Shown here: piece after piece, positions 34,627 through 45,250 of the stretch
How the letters are laid out: the number at the start of each line of letters is the position of its first letter
Position numbering within the stretch: position 1 is the first letter of the stretch
NCBI RefSeq assembly: GCF_029960645.1
Contig: NZ_JASBQY010000001.1
Coordinates: forward strand, 455,641-519,640
Direction: 5' to 3'
DNA length: 64,000 nucleotides
Source: Arthrobacter sp. AL12
GTDB taxonomy: Bacteria; Actinomycetota; Actinomycetes; Actinomycetales; Micrococcaceae
Notes under the pieces: model-generated
What the model was told of the DNA's origin: nothing
Database searches by the model: none
What the model saw: the letters and a program-made list of their open reading frames with translations, nothing else
Translations under genes and position numbers: made by a program

Positions 34627-35391
34627 TTAGGCGTGGACGAATGCGGCGGTGCTGATGCCGGCGGCAGTCAGGGCCGCGCGGACTGCGGCGGCCATGGTGA
34701 CGGCCCCCGGGGAGTCGCCGTGCACACAGATGCTCTCTGCACGGATCTTCAGGATGGAGCCGTCAATGGTGCGGACGGCGGAATCGGAGGCCATCCGCAG
34801 GACATGCTCAGTGACCTCCGCATGGTCGTGCAGGACGGCGCCGGGCAGGGTGCGGGACACCAGCGTGCCGTCCGGGTTGTAGGCCCGGTCCGCGAAGGCT
34901 TCGGTCACGGCCCGAAGGCCGGCGGCCTCGGCCAGGCGGAGCACCTCGGAGCCCGGCAGGCCCAGGATGGGCAGGTCCGGGTCGACGGATTTTACGGCGT
35001 CGACGACGGCTTTCGCCTGCGCCGTGTGCGCCACAATCGCGTTGTACAGACCGCCGTGCGGCTTGACGTAGGTGACCTTGCCGCCTTCCGCCGCGGCCAG
35101 GGCCTGCAGCGCGCCGATCTGGTAGACGACGTCGTCCGCGAGTTCGATTGGGTCGATGTCCAGGAAGCGGCGGCCGAAACCTGCGAGGTCGCGGTAGCCG
35201 ACGTGGGCGCCGATCACGACGCCGGCGGCCACCGCCTCGCGGCAGGTCTTCCGGATCACGCTGGGGTCGCCGGCATGGAATCCGCAGGCCACGTTCGCGC
35301 TGGAAACCGAACGGAACATCGCGGTGTCATCTCCCAGGCTCCAGCGTCCGTAGGATTCGCCGACGTCGCTGTTCAGGTCGATGGTTGCCAT
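34627..35391 (-). CDS. pxpA: 5-oxoprolinase subunit A (LamB/YcsF family)
   Basis: A 254-residue LamB/YcsF protein, the PxpA component of bacterial 5-oxoprolinase. Family motifs are present: [19 protein letters not shown] (metal/catalytic Asp-Glu-rich start), [43 protein letters not shown] and [12 protein letters not shown]. With PxpB and PxpC it opens the pyroglutamate ring. The start at 35391 has GAGGA six bases before it. The gene is first in the operon and divergent from a GntR regulator; a 17-bp palindrome (35443-35459) lies in the shared promoter region, so the regulator probably controls both. Confidence 0.93.
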   Translation of the reverse strand: MATIDLNSDVGESYGRWSLGDDTAMFRSVSSANVACGFHAGDPSVIRKTCREAVAAGVVIGAHVGYRDLAGFGRRFLDIDPIELADDVVYQIGALQALAAAEGGKVTYVKPHGGLYNAIVAHTAQAKAVVDAVKSVDPDLPILGLPGSEVLRLAEAAGLRAVTEAFADRAYNPDGTLVSRTLPGAVLHDHAEVTEHVLRMASDSAVRTIDGSILKIRAESICVHGDSPGAVTMAAAVRAALTAAGISTAAFVHA

Positions 35392-35442
35392 TTGTGATCC
35401 TCGTCTCATGGGGTTCCTCTATCTAGGATGCACCAAATCTCA

Positions 35443-35459
35443 GAATTGTTCAACAATTC
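35443..35459. promoter_or_regulatory. GntR-type operator, pxpA/GntR promoter region
   Basis: GAATTGTT-C-AACAATTC is a palindrome with one central base, placed 52 bases upstream of the pxpA start and 40 bases upstream of the GntR start. The same core (TTGTT-N-AACAA) recurs at 36302-36316, upstream of the transporter gene. Confidence 0.7.
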
Positions 35460-35498
35460 TTCAATTCCACGATGTGACGATCGTGTAGATTCGCATCT

Positions 35499-36242
35499 AT
35501 GACGAGCGCCGAATCAGGACTCCCTGGCATTCCCGGCCCTACCGCCGCCGGGCGCAGCAAGGCCTCCGGCACCGCGGGTACGGCCCTGGGGTCGGCGGCC
35601 CGGCTGCGGGTGGCCACCCCCTCCGTGGCGGACCGGGTCGCGGCCGAGCTGCGGCTGCAGCTGGCGGAAGGGCTGCTGCTGCCGGGCGCGCGGCTGACTG
35701 AATCAACCATCTCCGAGGAGCTGGGCGTTTCCCGCAACACCATCCGCGAGGCCTTTGCCGAACTCGCGGCCGAGCGGCTGGTCGTCCGGCATCCCAACCG
35801 CGGCGTGTTCGTCGCGACCCTGGGGCCGGGCGAGATCCACGACGTCTACACCGTGCGCCGGTTCATTGAAGTGAGCGCGATCCGCGGCGGGGGAAGCCCC
35901 GAGCGGGTGGCGGCGGTCCGCGCGGCCGTGGAGGAAGGCAAGGCCGCGGCGGCCGCGGACGACGAGGAAGCCCTCGGCAGCGCGAACCAGCATTTCCACG
36001 GGGCCATCGTGGCACTGGCAGAGAGCCGGCGCCTCAATGCGATCATGGCCCAGGTGCTGGCCGAGATGCGGCTGTTCTTTCACAAGGCCACCGTAGATGC
36101 GCATTTCTACCGCAGCTACCTCGACGACAACGAGAAAATCTGCAAGGCCCTTGAGGCCGGCCAGCTGGACCGCGCCGGGGACCTACTGCTGGCCTACCTG
36201 AATAACTCGGAGGAGAAACAGCGCGGGGTCCACGGCGACTGA
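35499..36242 (+). CDS. GntR/FCD-family regulator of the 5-oxoproline cluster
   Basis: A 247-residue regulator. A disordered first 40 residues precede the winged helix-turn-helix (about 42-105; VAAELRLQLAEGLLLPGARL, STISEELGVSRNTIREAFAE, RGVFVATLGPGEIHDVYTVR) and the helical FCD ligand domain (about 115-240). FCD proteins sense carboxylic acids. It sits between the pxp operon and the transporter gene, with matching palindromes on both sides, so it very likely represses both until 5-oxoproline or a metabolite is present. The inducer is an inference. Confidence 0.9.
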   Translation: MTSAESGLPGIPGPTAAGRSKASGTAGTALGSAARLRVATPSVADRVAAELRLQLAEGLLLPGARLTESTISEELGVSRNTIREAFAELAAERLVVRHPNRGVFVATLGPGEIHDVYTVRRFIEVSAIRGGGSPERVAAVRAAVEEGKAAAAADDEEALGSANQHFHGAIVALAESRRLNAIMAQVLAEMRLFFHKATVDAHFYRSYLDDNEKICKALEAGQLDRAGDLLLAYLNNSEEKQRGVHGD

Positions 36243-36301
36243 GCGAAAATTGACCCGCCGGAGGCCCGGGAGTTCACTGGGATCGGAACAGGTCGAATTA
36301 A

Positions 36302-36340
36302 AATTGTTGAACAATTCCTTGCGCAGATTGTTCAACAGTC
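36302..36340. promoter_or_regulatory. Two GntR-type operators upstream of the NRAMP-like transporter
   Basis: AATTGTT-G-AACAATT (36302-36316) is a near-perfect palindrome, and a weaker copy, GATTGTT-C-AACAGTC (36326-36340), lies 24 bases further on. Both match the core at 35443-35459. They stand 58-96 bases upstream of the ATG at 36398. Confidence 0.7.
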
Positions 36341-36397
36341 GGTACAGTTGCGGGAGATAATCGTTGTGACGCCAGTCACCCAACTGTTGGGACCCCC

Positions 36398-37615
36398 ATG
36401 GAAACCACCACCGTCAAGGCCGCCCTCAAACCGGCCGCCCGGCGTTCCGCCCTGCTGGGCGCCATGTTCCTCATGGCCACCAGTGCCATCGGCCCGGGGT
36501 TCATCACCCAGACCACAGCCTTTACCGTCCAGCTCGGCGCCGCCTTCGCCTTCGCGATCCTGGTCTCCATCCTGGTCGACATTGCCGTGCAGGCGAACGT
36601 CTGGCGGATCATCGGTGTCTCCGGCCTGCGGGCCCAGGAGCTCGGCAACAAGGTCCTCCCGGGCGTCGGCTGGTTCCTCGCCGCGCTCGTCTTCATGGGT
36701 GGAATCGTCTTCAACATTGGCAATATCGCCGGAACCGGGCTAGGCACCAACGCCATGATGGGACTGGACCCCAAAATTGGCGGGGCCATCTCCGCGGTGC
36801 TGGCCATCCTGATCTTCCTCAGCAAGCGGGCAGGGGTCGCCCTCGACCGGATCGTGGTGATCCTGGGTGCCCTGATGATCCTGATGACGCTGTACGTGGC
36901 AGTGGTGTCGGCCCCGCCGCTGGGTGAGGCCCTCAAGAACACCGTGATGCCCGAGAAGGTCGACTTCCTGGTCATCACCACCCTCATTGGCGGAACGATC
37001 GGCGGCTACATCACGTACGCGGGTGCCCACCGCATGTTGGACACCGGCGTCACCGGCGTTGAAAACGTCAAACAGATCACGCAGAGCTCGATCGTGGGGA
37101 TCCTGGTCACCTGCGTCATGCGCATCCTGCTCTTCCTGGCCATCTTCGGTGTCGTCGCCGGCGGCGTGGCCCTGACCGGCAGCAACCTTGCCGCCTCCGC
37201 TTTCCAGGCCGCAGCAGGAGACATCGGCATGCGCGTCTTCGGTGTCATCCTGTGGGCAGCTTCCATCACCTCCGTGATCGGTGCCGCGTACACCTCGGTC
37301 TCGTTCGTGACGAAGTCCACTACCAAGGACCGCACCCGCAACCTGATCACCGTCGGCTTCATCTCCTTCTGCACCGTGGCCTACCTGCTGATCGGCCAGG
37401 CCCCGCAGCAGCTTCTCATCTTCGCGGGCGCCTTTAACGGCCTCATCCTCCCCGTCGGTTTCGGAGTCCTGCTCTGGGTGGCCTGGCGCCGCCGGGACCT
37501 CCTGCACGGCTATGTCTACCCCAAGGGCCTGCTGGTCATTGGCATCGTGGCCTGGCTGCTGACCCTGTTCCTCGGCTACAGCTCGCTGACCAGCCTGGCA
37601 AAGCTGTGGGCCTAG
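36398..37615 (+). CDS. NRAMP-fold transporter without metal motif, probable 5-oxoproline or related uptake
   Basis: A 405-residue, eleven-helix protein of the NRAMP (divalent metal transporter) family. NRAMP metal carriers use a DPGN motif in helix 1; here the corresponding stretch is [20 protein letters not shown], with no aspartate or asparagine. The usual MPH motif of helix 6 is also replaced ([11 protein letters not shown]). Related proteins are encoded by ycsG in the Bacillus ycsF-ycsG-ycsI-kipI-kipA cluster. Its place beside pxp genes and behind shared operators suggests an organic-acid or amino-acid-derivative transporter, probably for 5-oxoproline. It is followed by the DUF1445 gene after five bases. 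Confidence 0.82.
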   Translation: METTTVKAALKPAARRSALLGAMFLMATSAIGPGFITQTTAFTVQLGAAFAFAILVSILVDIAVQANVWRIIGVSGLRAQELGNKVLPGVGWFLAALVFMGGIVFNIGNIAGTGLGTNAMMGLDPKIGGAISAVLAILIFLSKRAGVALDRIVVILGALMILMTLYVAVVSAPPLGEALKNTVMPEKVDFLVITTLIGGTIGGYITYAGAHRMLDTGVTGVENVKQITQSSIVGILVTCVMRILLFLAIFGVVAGGVALTGSNLAASAFQAAAGDIGMRVFGVILWAASITSVIGAAYTSVSFVTKSTTKDRTRNLITVGFISFCTVAYLLIGQAPQQLLIFAGAFNGLILPVGFGVLLWVAWRRRDLLHGYVYPKGLLVIGIVAWLLTLFLGYSSLTSLAKLWA

Positions 37616-37620
37616 AACCA

Positions 37621-38448
37621 ATGAATCTTCCCGAGGTGAACGCCCCGTCCCGCATCGCCCGCCCCGCAGACCCGGAAGGGCTGCTCCCGGCAGAGGCCCG
37701 GGCCCTGTTCCGCGCCGGCCTCGTGACGCCGACCTCCGGCTGGAGCAGCGGCTACGCACAGGCCAACCTGATTATCGTGCCCAAGGCGCAGGCCTTCGAC
37801 GTGCTGCTGTTCGCCCAGCGCAATCCCAAGCCCTGCCCTGTCCTGGGCGTGCTGGACGCCGGCGCGACCTCCGGTGCGCTGCTGGCCGGAGGTGATATCC
37901 GCGCGGACGTGCCCAAGTACGTGGTGTACCAAGACGGCCGTAAAGTCGACGAACCAACCGACATCACGGCCCACTGGCGCGATGATCTCGTGACGTTCAT
38001 TGTGGGCTGCAGCTTCACCTTCGAATCCGCCCTCCAGGACAACGGCATCCGGGTGGCCCACATCGACCAGGGAGTGAACGTGCCCATGTACCGCACGTCC
38101 GTCCGCTGCGAACCGGCCGGACAAATGGCCGGCCCGCTGGTGGTCTCCATGCGGCCCGTTCCGGCCTCCCAGGTGGCCGACGCCGTCCGCATCACCTCCC
38201 GCTATCCGGCCGTGCACGGCGCGCCGGTCCATGTCGGCAACCCCGCCGAACTAGGCATCACGGATCTGGGCCGCCCCGACTTCGGCGACCCGGTCCGGAT
38301 CCCGGACGGCCATGTGCCCGTCTTCTGGGCGTGCGGGGTGACGCCGCAGGCAGCCGTGATGGAGTCAAGGCCGGCACTGGCAATCGGCCATGCCCCGGGG
38401 CACATGCTCATCACGGACGCGCGCGACACCTCGTACCAGGTCCCGTAG
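37621..38448 (+). CDS. DUF1445 protein (YcsI / D-glutamate-cyclase-like)
   Basis: A 275-residue DUF1445 protein. The family stretches [78 protein letters not shown] and [16 protein letters not shown] are present. In mammals the DUF1445 domain is part of D-glutamate cyclase, which makes 5-oxo-D-proline from D-glutamate; Bacillus YcsI is in a pxp cluster. A role in D-glutamate / 5-oxoproline interconversion therefore fits the location. It begins five bases after the transporter stop and ends one base from the stop of the convergent GntR gene. Confidence 0.85.
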   Translation: MNLPEVNAPSRIARPADPEGLLPAEARALFRAGLVTPTSGWSSGYAQANLIIVPKAQAFDVLLFAQRNPKPCPVLGVLDAGATSGALLAGGDIRADVPKYVVYQDGRKVDEPTDITAHWRDDLVTFIVGCSFTFESALQDNGIRVAHIDQGVNVPMYRTSVRCEPAGQMAGPLVVSMRPVPASQVADAVRITSRYPAVHGAPVHVGNPAELGITDLGRPDFGDPVRIPDGHVPVFWACGVTPQAAVMESRPALAIGHAPGHMLITDARDTSYQVP

Positions 38449-38449
38449 A

Positions 38450-39133
38450 TTACTGGGCGCCGATGTGCATCAGGAGTTCGTGCTCGGCGGCGTCCAGGTA
38501 GCTGCGCAACTCTGCCGCGGCCTCGTCCCGGCGGCCGGCGCGCAGCAGCGCCACGAGGGCGGCGTTGCGTTCCACGTAGTGGCTGTGGAAGTCCGTCGTG
38601 GTGGCCATGGCGTGGAAGACCAGGCGCATCTGGGCGAGGACCCTGTCCATGAGTTCATCCACTGACGCACTCCCGGAGAGCGCCACCAGCGCCTTGTGCA
38701 GGTCCTGGTTGGCATCGGCCATCTCCGTCACGGCCCCCGCGCTCAGGGCGGCGCGGGCCCGGTCGATGACGACATCGAGGGCATCCAGGGTCTCTGCCCG
38801 GTATTCCCCCCAGAGCACGGCCGCCGGTTCGATCAGCCGGCGGACGCGGTAGATTTCACGGACGTCCTCGGCCTGCGGCGCGGACACAAACACACCGCGG
38901 TTCGGAATGCGCCGCACCACGGACTCACCGGCGAGGACGGTGAAAGCCTCCCGCAGCGTATTCCGTGAGACGCCCAGGACCTCGGAGAGTCTCTGCTCGG
39001 AGAGTTTCGTTCCCGGGGCGATTTGGCCCGCCGAAATGCGCGAACGCAGCACAGCAGCCACCCACGACCCGGTGTGGGCGTGGGTCGCCTGGACCTCGTC
39101 GGAGATCCCTTCAAGCGCGGCAGTCATCGGCAT
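38450..39133 (-). CDS. GntR/FCD-family regulator (second)
   Basis: A 227-residue GntR-type regulator. The winged helix-turn-helix lies at about 22-90 (VLRSRISAGQIAPGTKLSEQ, RLSEVLGVSRNTLREAFTVL, VVRRIPNRGVFVSAPQAEDV), then the helical FCD domain to the end. It is close in layout to the first GntR regulator of the cluster and probably arose from it by duplication. It is convergent with the DUF1445 gene. Whether it controls the 5-oxoproline genes or the neighbouring LacI/beta-glucoside regulon cannot be told. Confidence 0.88.
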   Translation of the reverse strand: MPMTAALEGISDEVQATHAHTGSWVAAVLRSRISAGQIAPGTKLSEQRLSEVLGVSRNTLREAFTVLAGESVVRRIPNRGVFVSAPQAEDVREIYRVRRLIEPAAVLWGEYRAETLDALDVVIDRARAALSAGAVTEMADANQDLHKALVALSGSASVDELMDRVLAQMRLVFHAMATTTDFHSHYVERNAALVALLRAGRRDEAAAELRSYLDAAEHELLMHIGAQ

Positions 39134-39185
39134 GGATCCAATCTACCGAAGAAGCGTGCACTCCCCGCGCCGCGTGCGGCGCGGC

Positions 39186-40241
39186 CTATCCGGCCTTCGG
39201 CCCGCTGCTGGCCCGCACGACCAGCCGCGCCGGGTAGATCGCCGGATCCCGGTCCGCTCCCGGGTTTTCGATGTCGGCGAGGAGGAGACGGCCCGCTTCC
39301 GTGGCCATTTCCACCATTGGCTGATGGATCGTGGTCAGGGGCAGCTCGCCCGTAGCCGACACGTGGTCGTCAAAACCGACGACAGCGACGTCACCGGGCA
39401 CCGACCGCCCCGACGCCTGGATGGCCGTGATCGCCCCGCGGGCCATCAGGTCTGAAGCGGCGAAGATGCCGTCCAGGCCGTGTTGGGCCAGCAGCTCTTC
39501 CGTGGCCTTGGCGCCTCCGGTGGCCGTGAAGTCTCCGTGGGCGGCCGGTCCCGGCGGGAGTCCGGCTTCCCGGAGGCCCGCGTGCCAGCCGGCGAGCCGG
39601 TCCGCTGCGGCCGTCATGTCCAGCGGGCCCGTGACGGTTCCGAGCCGAGTGCGCCCGCTTGCCGCAAGGTGAAGGGCTGCCAGCCGGGCGCCCTGGAAGC
39701 TGTCCACGTCAACGTAGTGGATTCCGAGATTTTCGTCCCAGGGCCGCCCAATGAAGACAGTGGGAAGCCCGGACGCGGCGAGCTCCTCGGTCCAGCCATC
39801 GGCTTTATGGTGTGAGACCACAATGGCTCCGTCGACGTGGCCGCCGCGCAGGTAGCGGACCGTGCGCGACGGATCGCCGCCGGCCCGGGACATAAGCAGG
39901 ACCAACTGCATTTCCGTCTCGCGCAGTGCCTCCGTCACACCGGTGATAACGGCGGCGAAGAACGGGTCCATCATGACGCGGGCATCGGGTTCGTTGATGA
40001 CCAAGGCAATTGACGAAGTCCTGCGGGTGACCAGGCTGCGTGCGGCCGGGTTCGGGGTGTAGGCCAGGGCAATGACGGCGGCGTCAACGGCTGCCTGCGC
40101 TTCCGGGCTGACCCGGGAGCCTCCGTTGATGGCCCGCGAGGCGGTCGAGCGGGACACGCCCGCCGCCTTCGCGAGGTCTTCAAGGGTAGGGCTCGGCCTC
40201 GCCGGTTCTGGCCGGACGCCCCGGTGGATCTGTTCGTTCAT
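39186..40241 (-). CDS. LacI-family regulator, CelR-like
   Basis: A 351-residue LacI/GalR repressor. The helix-turn-helix and hinge occupy about 18-72 (TLEDLAKAAGVSRSTASRAI, ALAYTPNPAARSLVTRRTSS). The periplasmic-binding-like effector domain runs to the end, with GLPTVFIGRPWDENLGIHYV, SFQGARLAALHLAASGRTRL and DLMARGAITAIQASGRSVPG. It sits beside a beta-glucosidase/ABC-importer operon, and 14-bp palindromes matching the CelR operator of Thermobifida (TGGGAGCGCTCCCA) lie before the importer and before the divergent secreted-protein gene. It therefore probably responds to cellobiose or a related beta-glucoside. Confidence 0.9.
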   Translation of the reverse strand: MNEQIHRGVRPEPARPSPTLEDLAKAAGVSRSTASRAINGGSRVSPEAQAAVDAAVIALAYTPNPAARSLVTRRTSSIALVINEPDARVMMDPFFAAVITGVTEALRETEMQLVLLMSRAGGDPSRTVRYLRGGHVDGAIVVSHHKADGWTEELAASGLPTVFIGRPWDENLGIHYVDVDSFQGARLAALHLAASGRTRLGTVTGPLDMTAAADRLAGWHAGLREAGLPPGPAAHGDFTATGGAKATEELLAQHGLDGIFAASDLMARGAITAIQASGRSVPGDVAVVGFDDHVSATGELPLTTIHQPMVEMATEAGRLLLADIENPGADRDPAIYPARLVVRASSGPKAG

Positions 40242-40266
40242 CACTTTGAGAATACGACATCCCCGG

Positions 40267-41747
<1,481 letters not shown>

Positions 41748-41751
<4 letters not shown>

Positions 41752-42662
41752 CCTTTTACTGCTCCTTGCATAATTCCGGAAACGAGCTGGCGGCCTGCAG
41801 CGACAAACAGCACCAGCAGTGGGACGGTGGCCAGAACCGCACCTGCCAGCACCACCGAGTAGTCCACAAAGTGTGCGGCCTGCAGCAGCTGCAGCGCCAC
41901 CGGCAGCGTGGGGTTGGAGGGGTCCAGGACGATGAATGGCCAGAAGAAGTTCGTCCAGGTGGCCACAAAGGTGAACAGGGCCAGCATCGCGGCCGCGGGC
42001 CGGGCGGCCGGAAATCCGATGTACCAGAAGGCCTGGATCATCGAGGCGCCGTCCATCCGCACCGCTTCGATGAGCTCGTCCGGAAGGGCGTCCCGGAGAT
42101 ACTGGGTCATCCAGAACACCCCGAAGGCGGTGACGACACCGGGGACGATGACAGCCCACAGCGAGCCGGTCCAGCCCAGCTTTGACATCACAATGAAGAG
42201 CGGGACAACACCCAGCTGCGTCGGGACCGCCATGGTGGCGACGACGAAAACCAGCAGCCCCTTGCTTCCCCGGAACCGAAGCTTCGCGAAGGCGAATCCG
42301 GCGAGGGTGGAGAACACCACAACGGATGCCGCCGTCACGCTGGAGACGATGAGACTGTTGCCCATGGCCTTCCAGAACGGGATGCTGTCGAAGACCTTCC
42401 CCGCGTTGGCAAGGAAGTTTCCGCCCGGCAGCAGCGGAATGCCGCGGCTCAGGACGGTGTTGTCATGGCTGCCTACGAGGAAGGACCAGTAGAGCGGGAA
42501 AATGGATGCGAGCAGGACGGCGCTGAGGAACCCGTACGTCAGGAAGCCGGGCCGGCGGACGCTGGAGGAGCCCGCTTTGCGCCCGGCGCCGGGCCCCCGC
42601 CGTGCCGCGGCCCGGGCCGCGCCCTTGCCGGCGCTCTGTTCAATCATGGGGATGGAGCTCAT
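41748..42662 (-). CDS. Carbohydrate ABC importer, permease subunit (MalG type)
   Basis: A 304-residue inner-membrane permease with six helices, of the CUT1 sugar-importer class. The ATPase-coupling EAA loop is RMDGASMIQAFWYIGFPAAR (consensus EAAxxxGAxxxxxFxxI-LP). It also has the family end QLVSGIMQGAVKG. A basic N-terminal tail of about 40 residues precedes the first helix. It overlaps the MalF-type permease gene by four bases and the beta-glucosidase gene by four bases. No ATPase gene is in the operon, so a shared MsiK-like ATPase elsewhere is expected. Confidence 0.92.
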
Positions 42663-43654
42663 TTGCGGCCTCCCTGGCTTGCGATGCGCTTGGTGATGAT
42701 GAAATTGAGCAGGGCTATCAGCACGATCATCACGAAGAGCAGCCACGCCACGGCGGAGGCCCTGCCGAAGTTCCGCTGGCCCCAGCCGAGTTCCCAGATG
42801 TACATGGTCAGCGTCTGCCACTGCCTGTCAGCCCCGCCCAGCCCGGACTGGTCGAAAACCCGCGCCTCATCGAAAATCTGCAGTCCTCCGATGGTGGAGG
42901 TGATGACCACGAAGATCACGGTGGGCCGCAGCATGGGAACGGTGACGGAGAAGAACTGCCGCAGCCGGCCGGCGCCGTCGATCGTGGCAGCTTCAAACAC
43001 ATCCCGCGGGATCGCCTGCATTGCCGCAAGGAAGATGAGGGCGTTGTAGCCGATCCAGCGGAAGTTCACCATGGTGGCGATCGCCGTGTGGCTGGCGAGC
43101 GACTCGGAATGCCACCGGACCGGATCCAGGCCAAAAGCCTTCAGCATCTCATTGACCAGCCCGAACTGGTCCGCGAAAAGGTTGTTGAAAATCAGTCCCA
43201 CGGCCACCGGCGCGACGACGAACGGAACCAGGACCCCCATCCGCCAGAACGTCCTGGCCCTCAGGTTCGCATCCAGCACCGCCGCTATCACCAGGGCGAT
43301 GATGACCTGGGGCACGGAGGAGAGGAGGAAGATGCTGAGGGTGTTGCCGACGGCGTTCCAGAAGTAGGGCTGCGCCAGGACGAAGGCGTAGTTGTCCAGG
43401 CCGGTGAATTTCCCCTGTCCGCCGATGAGGTTCCAGTTGTGCAGCGAAACCCAGCCCGTGTACAGCAGCGGGAAGAGGCCCGTGACGCCAAACAGCAGGA
43501 AGAACGGGGAGATGTAGAGGTAGGGGGAGAGTTTCACGTCCCATTTGGAGACCTGCTGGGAGAACGCCAGGCGCCGGACACCCCTGCCGCCGCCCTGCGG
43601 CGGAGGTGCCTCAGCACCGGCGGCCCGGGGCTTGACCTGGTCCGTAACCGCCAT
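42659..43654 (-). CDS. Carbohydrate ABC importer, permease subunit (MalF type)
   Basis: A 331-residue permease of the CUT1 class with six helices: the first (LYISPFFLLFGVTGLFPLLY) follows a cytoplasmic N-terminus of about 40 residues, and the EAA loop is EAATIDGAGRLRQFFSVTVP. It forms a heterodimer with the MalG-type subunit encoded downstream, with which it overlaps by four bases. The substrate-binding protein gene ends three bases upstream. Function: uptake of a beta-glucoside or oligosaccharide under control of the CelR-like repressor. Confidence 0.92.
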   Translation of the reverse strand: MAVTDQVKPRAAGAEAPPPQGGGRGVRRLAFSQQVSKWDVKLSPYLYISPFFLLFGVTGLFPLLYTGWVSLHNWNLIGGQGKFTGLDNYAFVLAQPYFWNAVGNTLSIFLLSSVPQVIIALVIAAVLDANLRARTFWRMGVLVPFVVAPVAVGLIFNNLFADQFGLVNEMLKAFGLDPVRWHSESLASHTAIATMVNFRWIGYNALIFLAAMQAIPRDVFEAATIDGAGRLRQFFSVTVPMLRPTVIFVVITSTIGGLQIFDEARVFDQSGLGGADRQWQTLTMYIWELGWGQRNFGRASAVAWLLFVMIVLIALLNFIITKRIASQGGRK

Positions 43655-43657
43655 GGC

Positions 43658-44950
43658 TTACAGGGACTTCACGGCTGTGACGAACTTTTCCCACGACGAG
43701 GCCGCATCATCGGTCTTGTCAACGTCCACGCGGGTGAGGGCCTGCTGCATGGCGTCGTTGATGGCAAAGAACTTGGTGCCCTTGAACGGCGTCACGTCAA
43801 CGGCTTTGGCCCGCTCGGCGAAGATCTGGCCGGTGGGGGCACCGTTGAAGAAGGCATTGGTCTGGCCCAGCAGTTCGCTGCTTTCCAGTGCCTGCTTCTG
43901 GCTCGGGAACGTGCCCTTTGCGGTGAACGCCTTGATCTGCTGCTCGGGGGCGGTCAGCCAGCCGGCCAGCTTCTTGGCCTCGGCCTGGTTTTCGCTCTGG
44001 GTGGGGACCGTCAGGTACGAGCCGCCCCAGTTTCCGCCGCCGCCCGGGAAGACGTTGGCCACGTCCCAGCCCGTAACTCCGGCCGCGTTGCCCTCGATGA
44101 CCCCGAGCATCCAGCCCGGGCAGAGGGTCGTGGCGAAGGCGCCTGTCTGGAAACCGGCGGCCCAGTCATCGCTCCACTGGCCCAGGTGGGCCGAAAGCCC
44201 GTCCGTGGTGGAAGCGCCCAGGACCTGGTTGTAGGTGTCCTTGATCTTCTGGTTGTCCGTGGCGATGACGGTGCCGTCCTCCTCCTCGTAGACCTTTTCG
44301 AGCTGGTTGCTCATGCCCTGGTAGATGGCGCCCGCGGAGTCGAACCACGCGGAGTCCGGGCTGGCAGCCTTGAACTTCTTGCCGGCCTCGAAGTAGCTGT
44401 CCCACGTTCCGCCGAGCATTTTCGCGACTTCCTCGCGCTCGGTGGGCATGCCGGCCTTCTTAAGCAGATCGGCGTTGTAGCAGACAGCCTCCGGACCGGA
44501 ATCCGTGCCGTAGCCCAGGAGTTTACCGTCAGCAGTCTTCGCAGCATCGGTCTTCCAGTCCAGCCAACGACCTTCAACAGCCGAGTCGCTCAGGTCGGTG
44601 AAGCGGTCGGGGTACTGCAGCAGCTCGGGCAACCAGTCGACCTCAACGCCTTCGATGTCGGACAAACCCGATCCGGCTGCCAGCCGGGTGGTCAGATTGT
44701 CACGGGCTTCGTTGGTGGTAGCGGCCTTCTTGTGCTCGATCGTGACGTTCGGGTTCAGCGTTTCGTATTCTTCGAACAGTTTTTCGTAGCCGAACTCGTT
44801 GAACGTTCCAACGGTCAGTGTCACCGGCTTCGAACCGGTGGCTCCATCGGCGCCGGCCTTCTCGGGGGCGGAGGAACCGCAGGCCGTGAGCGACAGGGCC
44901 AGGCAGGCGGCCGCGGCCGACAGCGCAGAGAACTTGCTGGGGTTTTTCAC
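43658..44950 (-). CDS. Sugar-binding lipoprotein of the ABC importer
   Basis: A 430-residue extracellular solute-binding protein (family 1). Signal peptide with lipobox LTAC, Cys24 lipidated, anchors it outside the membrane. The body (VTLTVGTFNEFGYEKLFEEY, LNPNVTIEHKKAATTNEAR, GDVAN-like loops, and EQQIKAFTAKGTFPSQKQAL near the C-terminus) is of the sugar-oligomer binding type. It is the first gene of the importer/beta-glucosidase operon; a CelR-type palindrome lies about 105 bases upstream of its start. The substrate is inferred from the regulon: cellobiose or another beta-glucan fragment. Confidence 0.92.
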   Translation of the reverse strand: MKNPSKFSALSAAAACLALSLTACGSSAPEKAGADGATGSKPVTLTVGTFNEFGYEKLFEEYETLNPNVTIEHKKAATTNEARDNLTTRLAAGSGLSDIEGVEVDWLPELLQYPDRFTDLSDSAVEGRWLDWKTDAAKTADGKLLGYGTDSGPEAVCYNADLLKKAGMPTEREEVAKMLGGTWDSYFEAGKKFKAASPDSAWFDSAGAIYQGMSNQLEKVYEEEDGTVIATDNQKIKDTYNQVLGASTTDGLSAHLGQWSDDWAAGFQTGAFATTLCPGWMLGVIEGNAAGVTGWDVANVFPGGGGNWGGSYLTVPTQSENQAEAKKLAGWLTAPEQQIKAFTAKGTFPSQKQALESSELLGQTNAFFNGAPTGQIFAERAKAVDVTPFKGTKFFAINDAMQQALTRVDVDKTDDAASSWEKFVTAVKSL

Positions 44951-45054
44951 AGGGAAGACTCCTTCGTCAAAATTCCATCCGGGCTACAGCGCCGGAGGCA
45001 GCGGTGGCCGGATGGGGTCAGCCGCACCACTGGCGGCTAACTGGGCGGTCCGTG

Positions 45055-45068
45055 TGGGAGCGCTCTCA
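45055..45068. promoter_or_regulatory. CelR-type operator, importer promoter
   Basis: TGGGAGCGCTCTCA differs by one base from the CelR operator TGGGAGCGCTCCCA of Thermobifida. It lies about 105 bases upstream of the binding-protein gene, in the divergent gap 44951-45250. The CelR-like LacI protein is encoded at 39186-40241. Confidence 0.75.
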
Positions 45069-45166
45069 TGAACATGGTGTCCCACCTCACATCCTGTTGT
45101 CAAGAGCGGGTCCGGCCCCTGGATTCGACCCTTGCCCGTGGACGTGGGCGGTGTTACGCTCCAGTG

Positions 45167-45180
45167 CGGGAGCGCTCCCA
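45167..45180. promoter_or_regulatory. CelR-type operator, beta-helix protein promoter
   Basis: CGGGAGCGCTCCCA is a near-exact CelR palindrome (one base from the consensus). It lies 71 bases upstream of the ATG of the secreted beta-helix protein. Confidence 0.75.
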
Positions 45181-45250
45181 TAGTTGTGGGTGATCGATTG
45201 CGACTTCCCGCTGCACGCGTCGAATCCGCCCCCAAAGAACAGGACCAGCA

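Noticed and set aside
33052..35397. A 781-residue open frame on the plus strand
   Set aside because: It is the mirror of the pxp genes on the other strand in high-GC DNA; its composition (Gly/Arg/Asp-rich, no family) is that of an antisense shadow.
36398..37615. Calling the NRAMP-fold protein a manganese transporter
   Set aside because: The metal motifs of helices 1 and 6 are missing, and the genomic setting is 5-oxoproline metabolism.
42602..45040. An 812-residue open frame on the plus strand
   Set aside because: It runs opposite to two ABC permeases and a binding protein that have full family motifs; it has no motif of its own.
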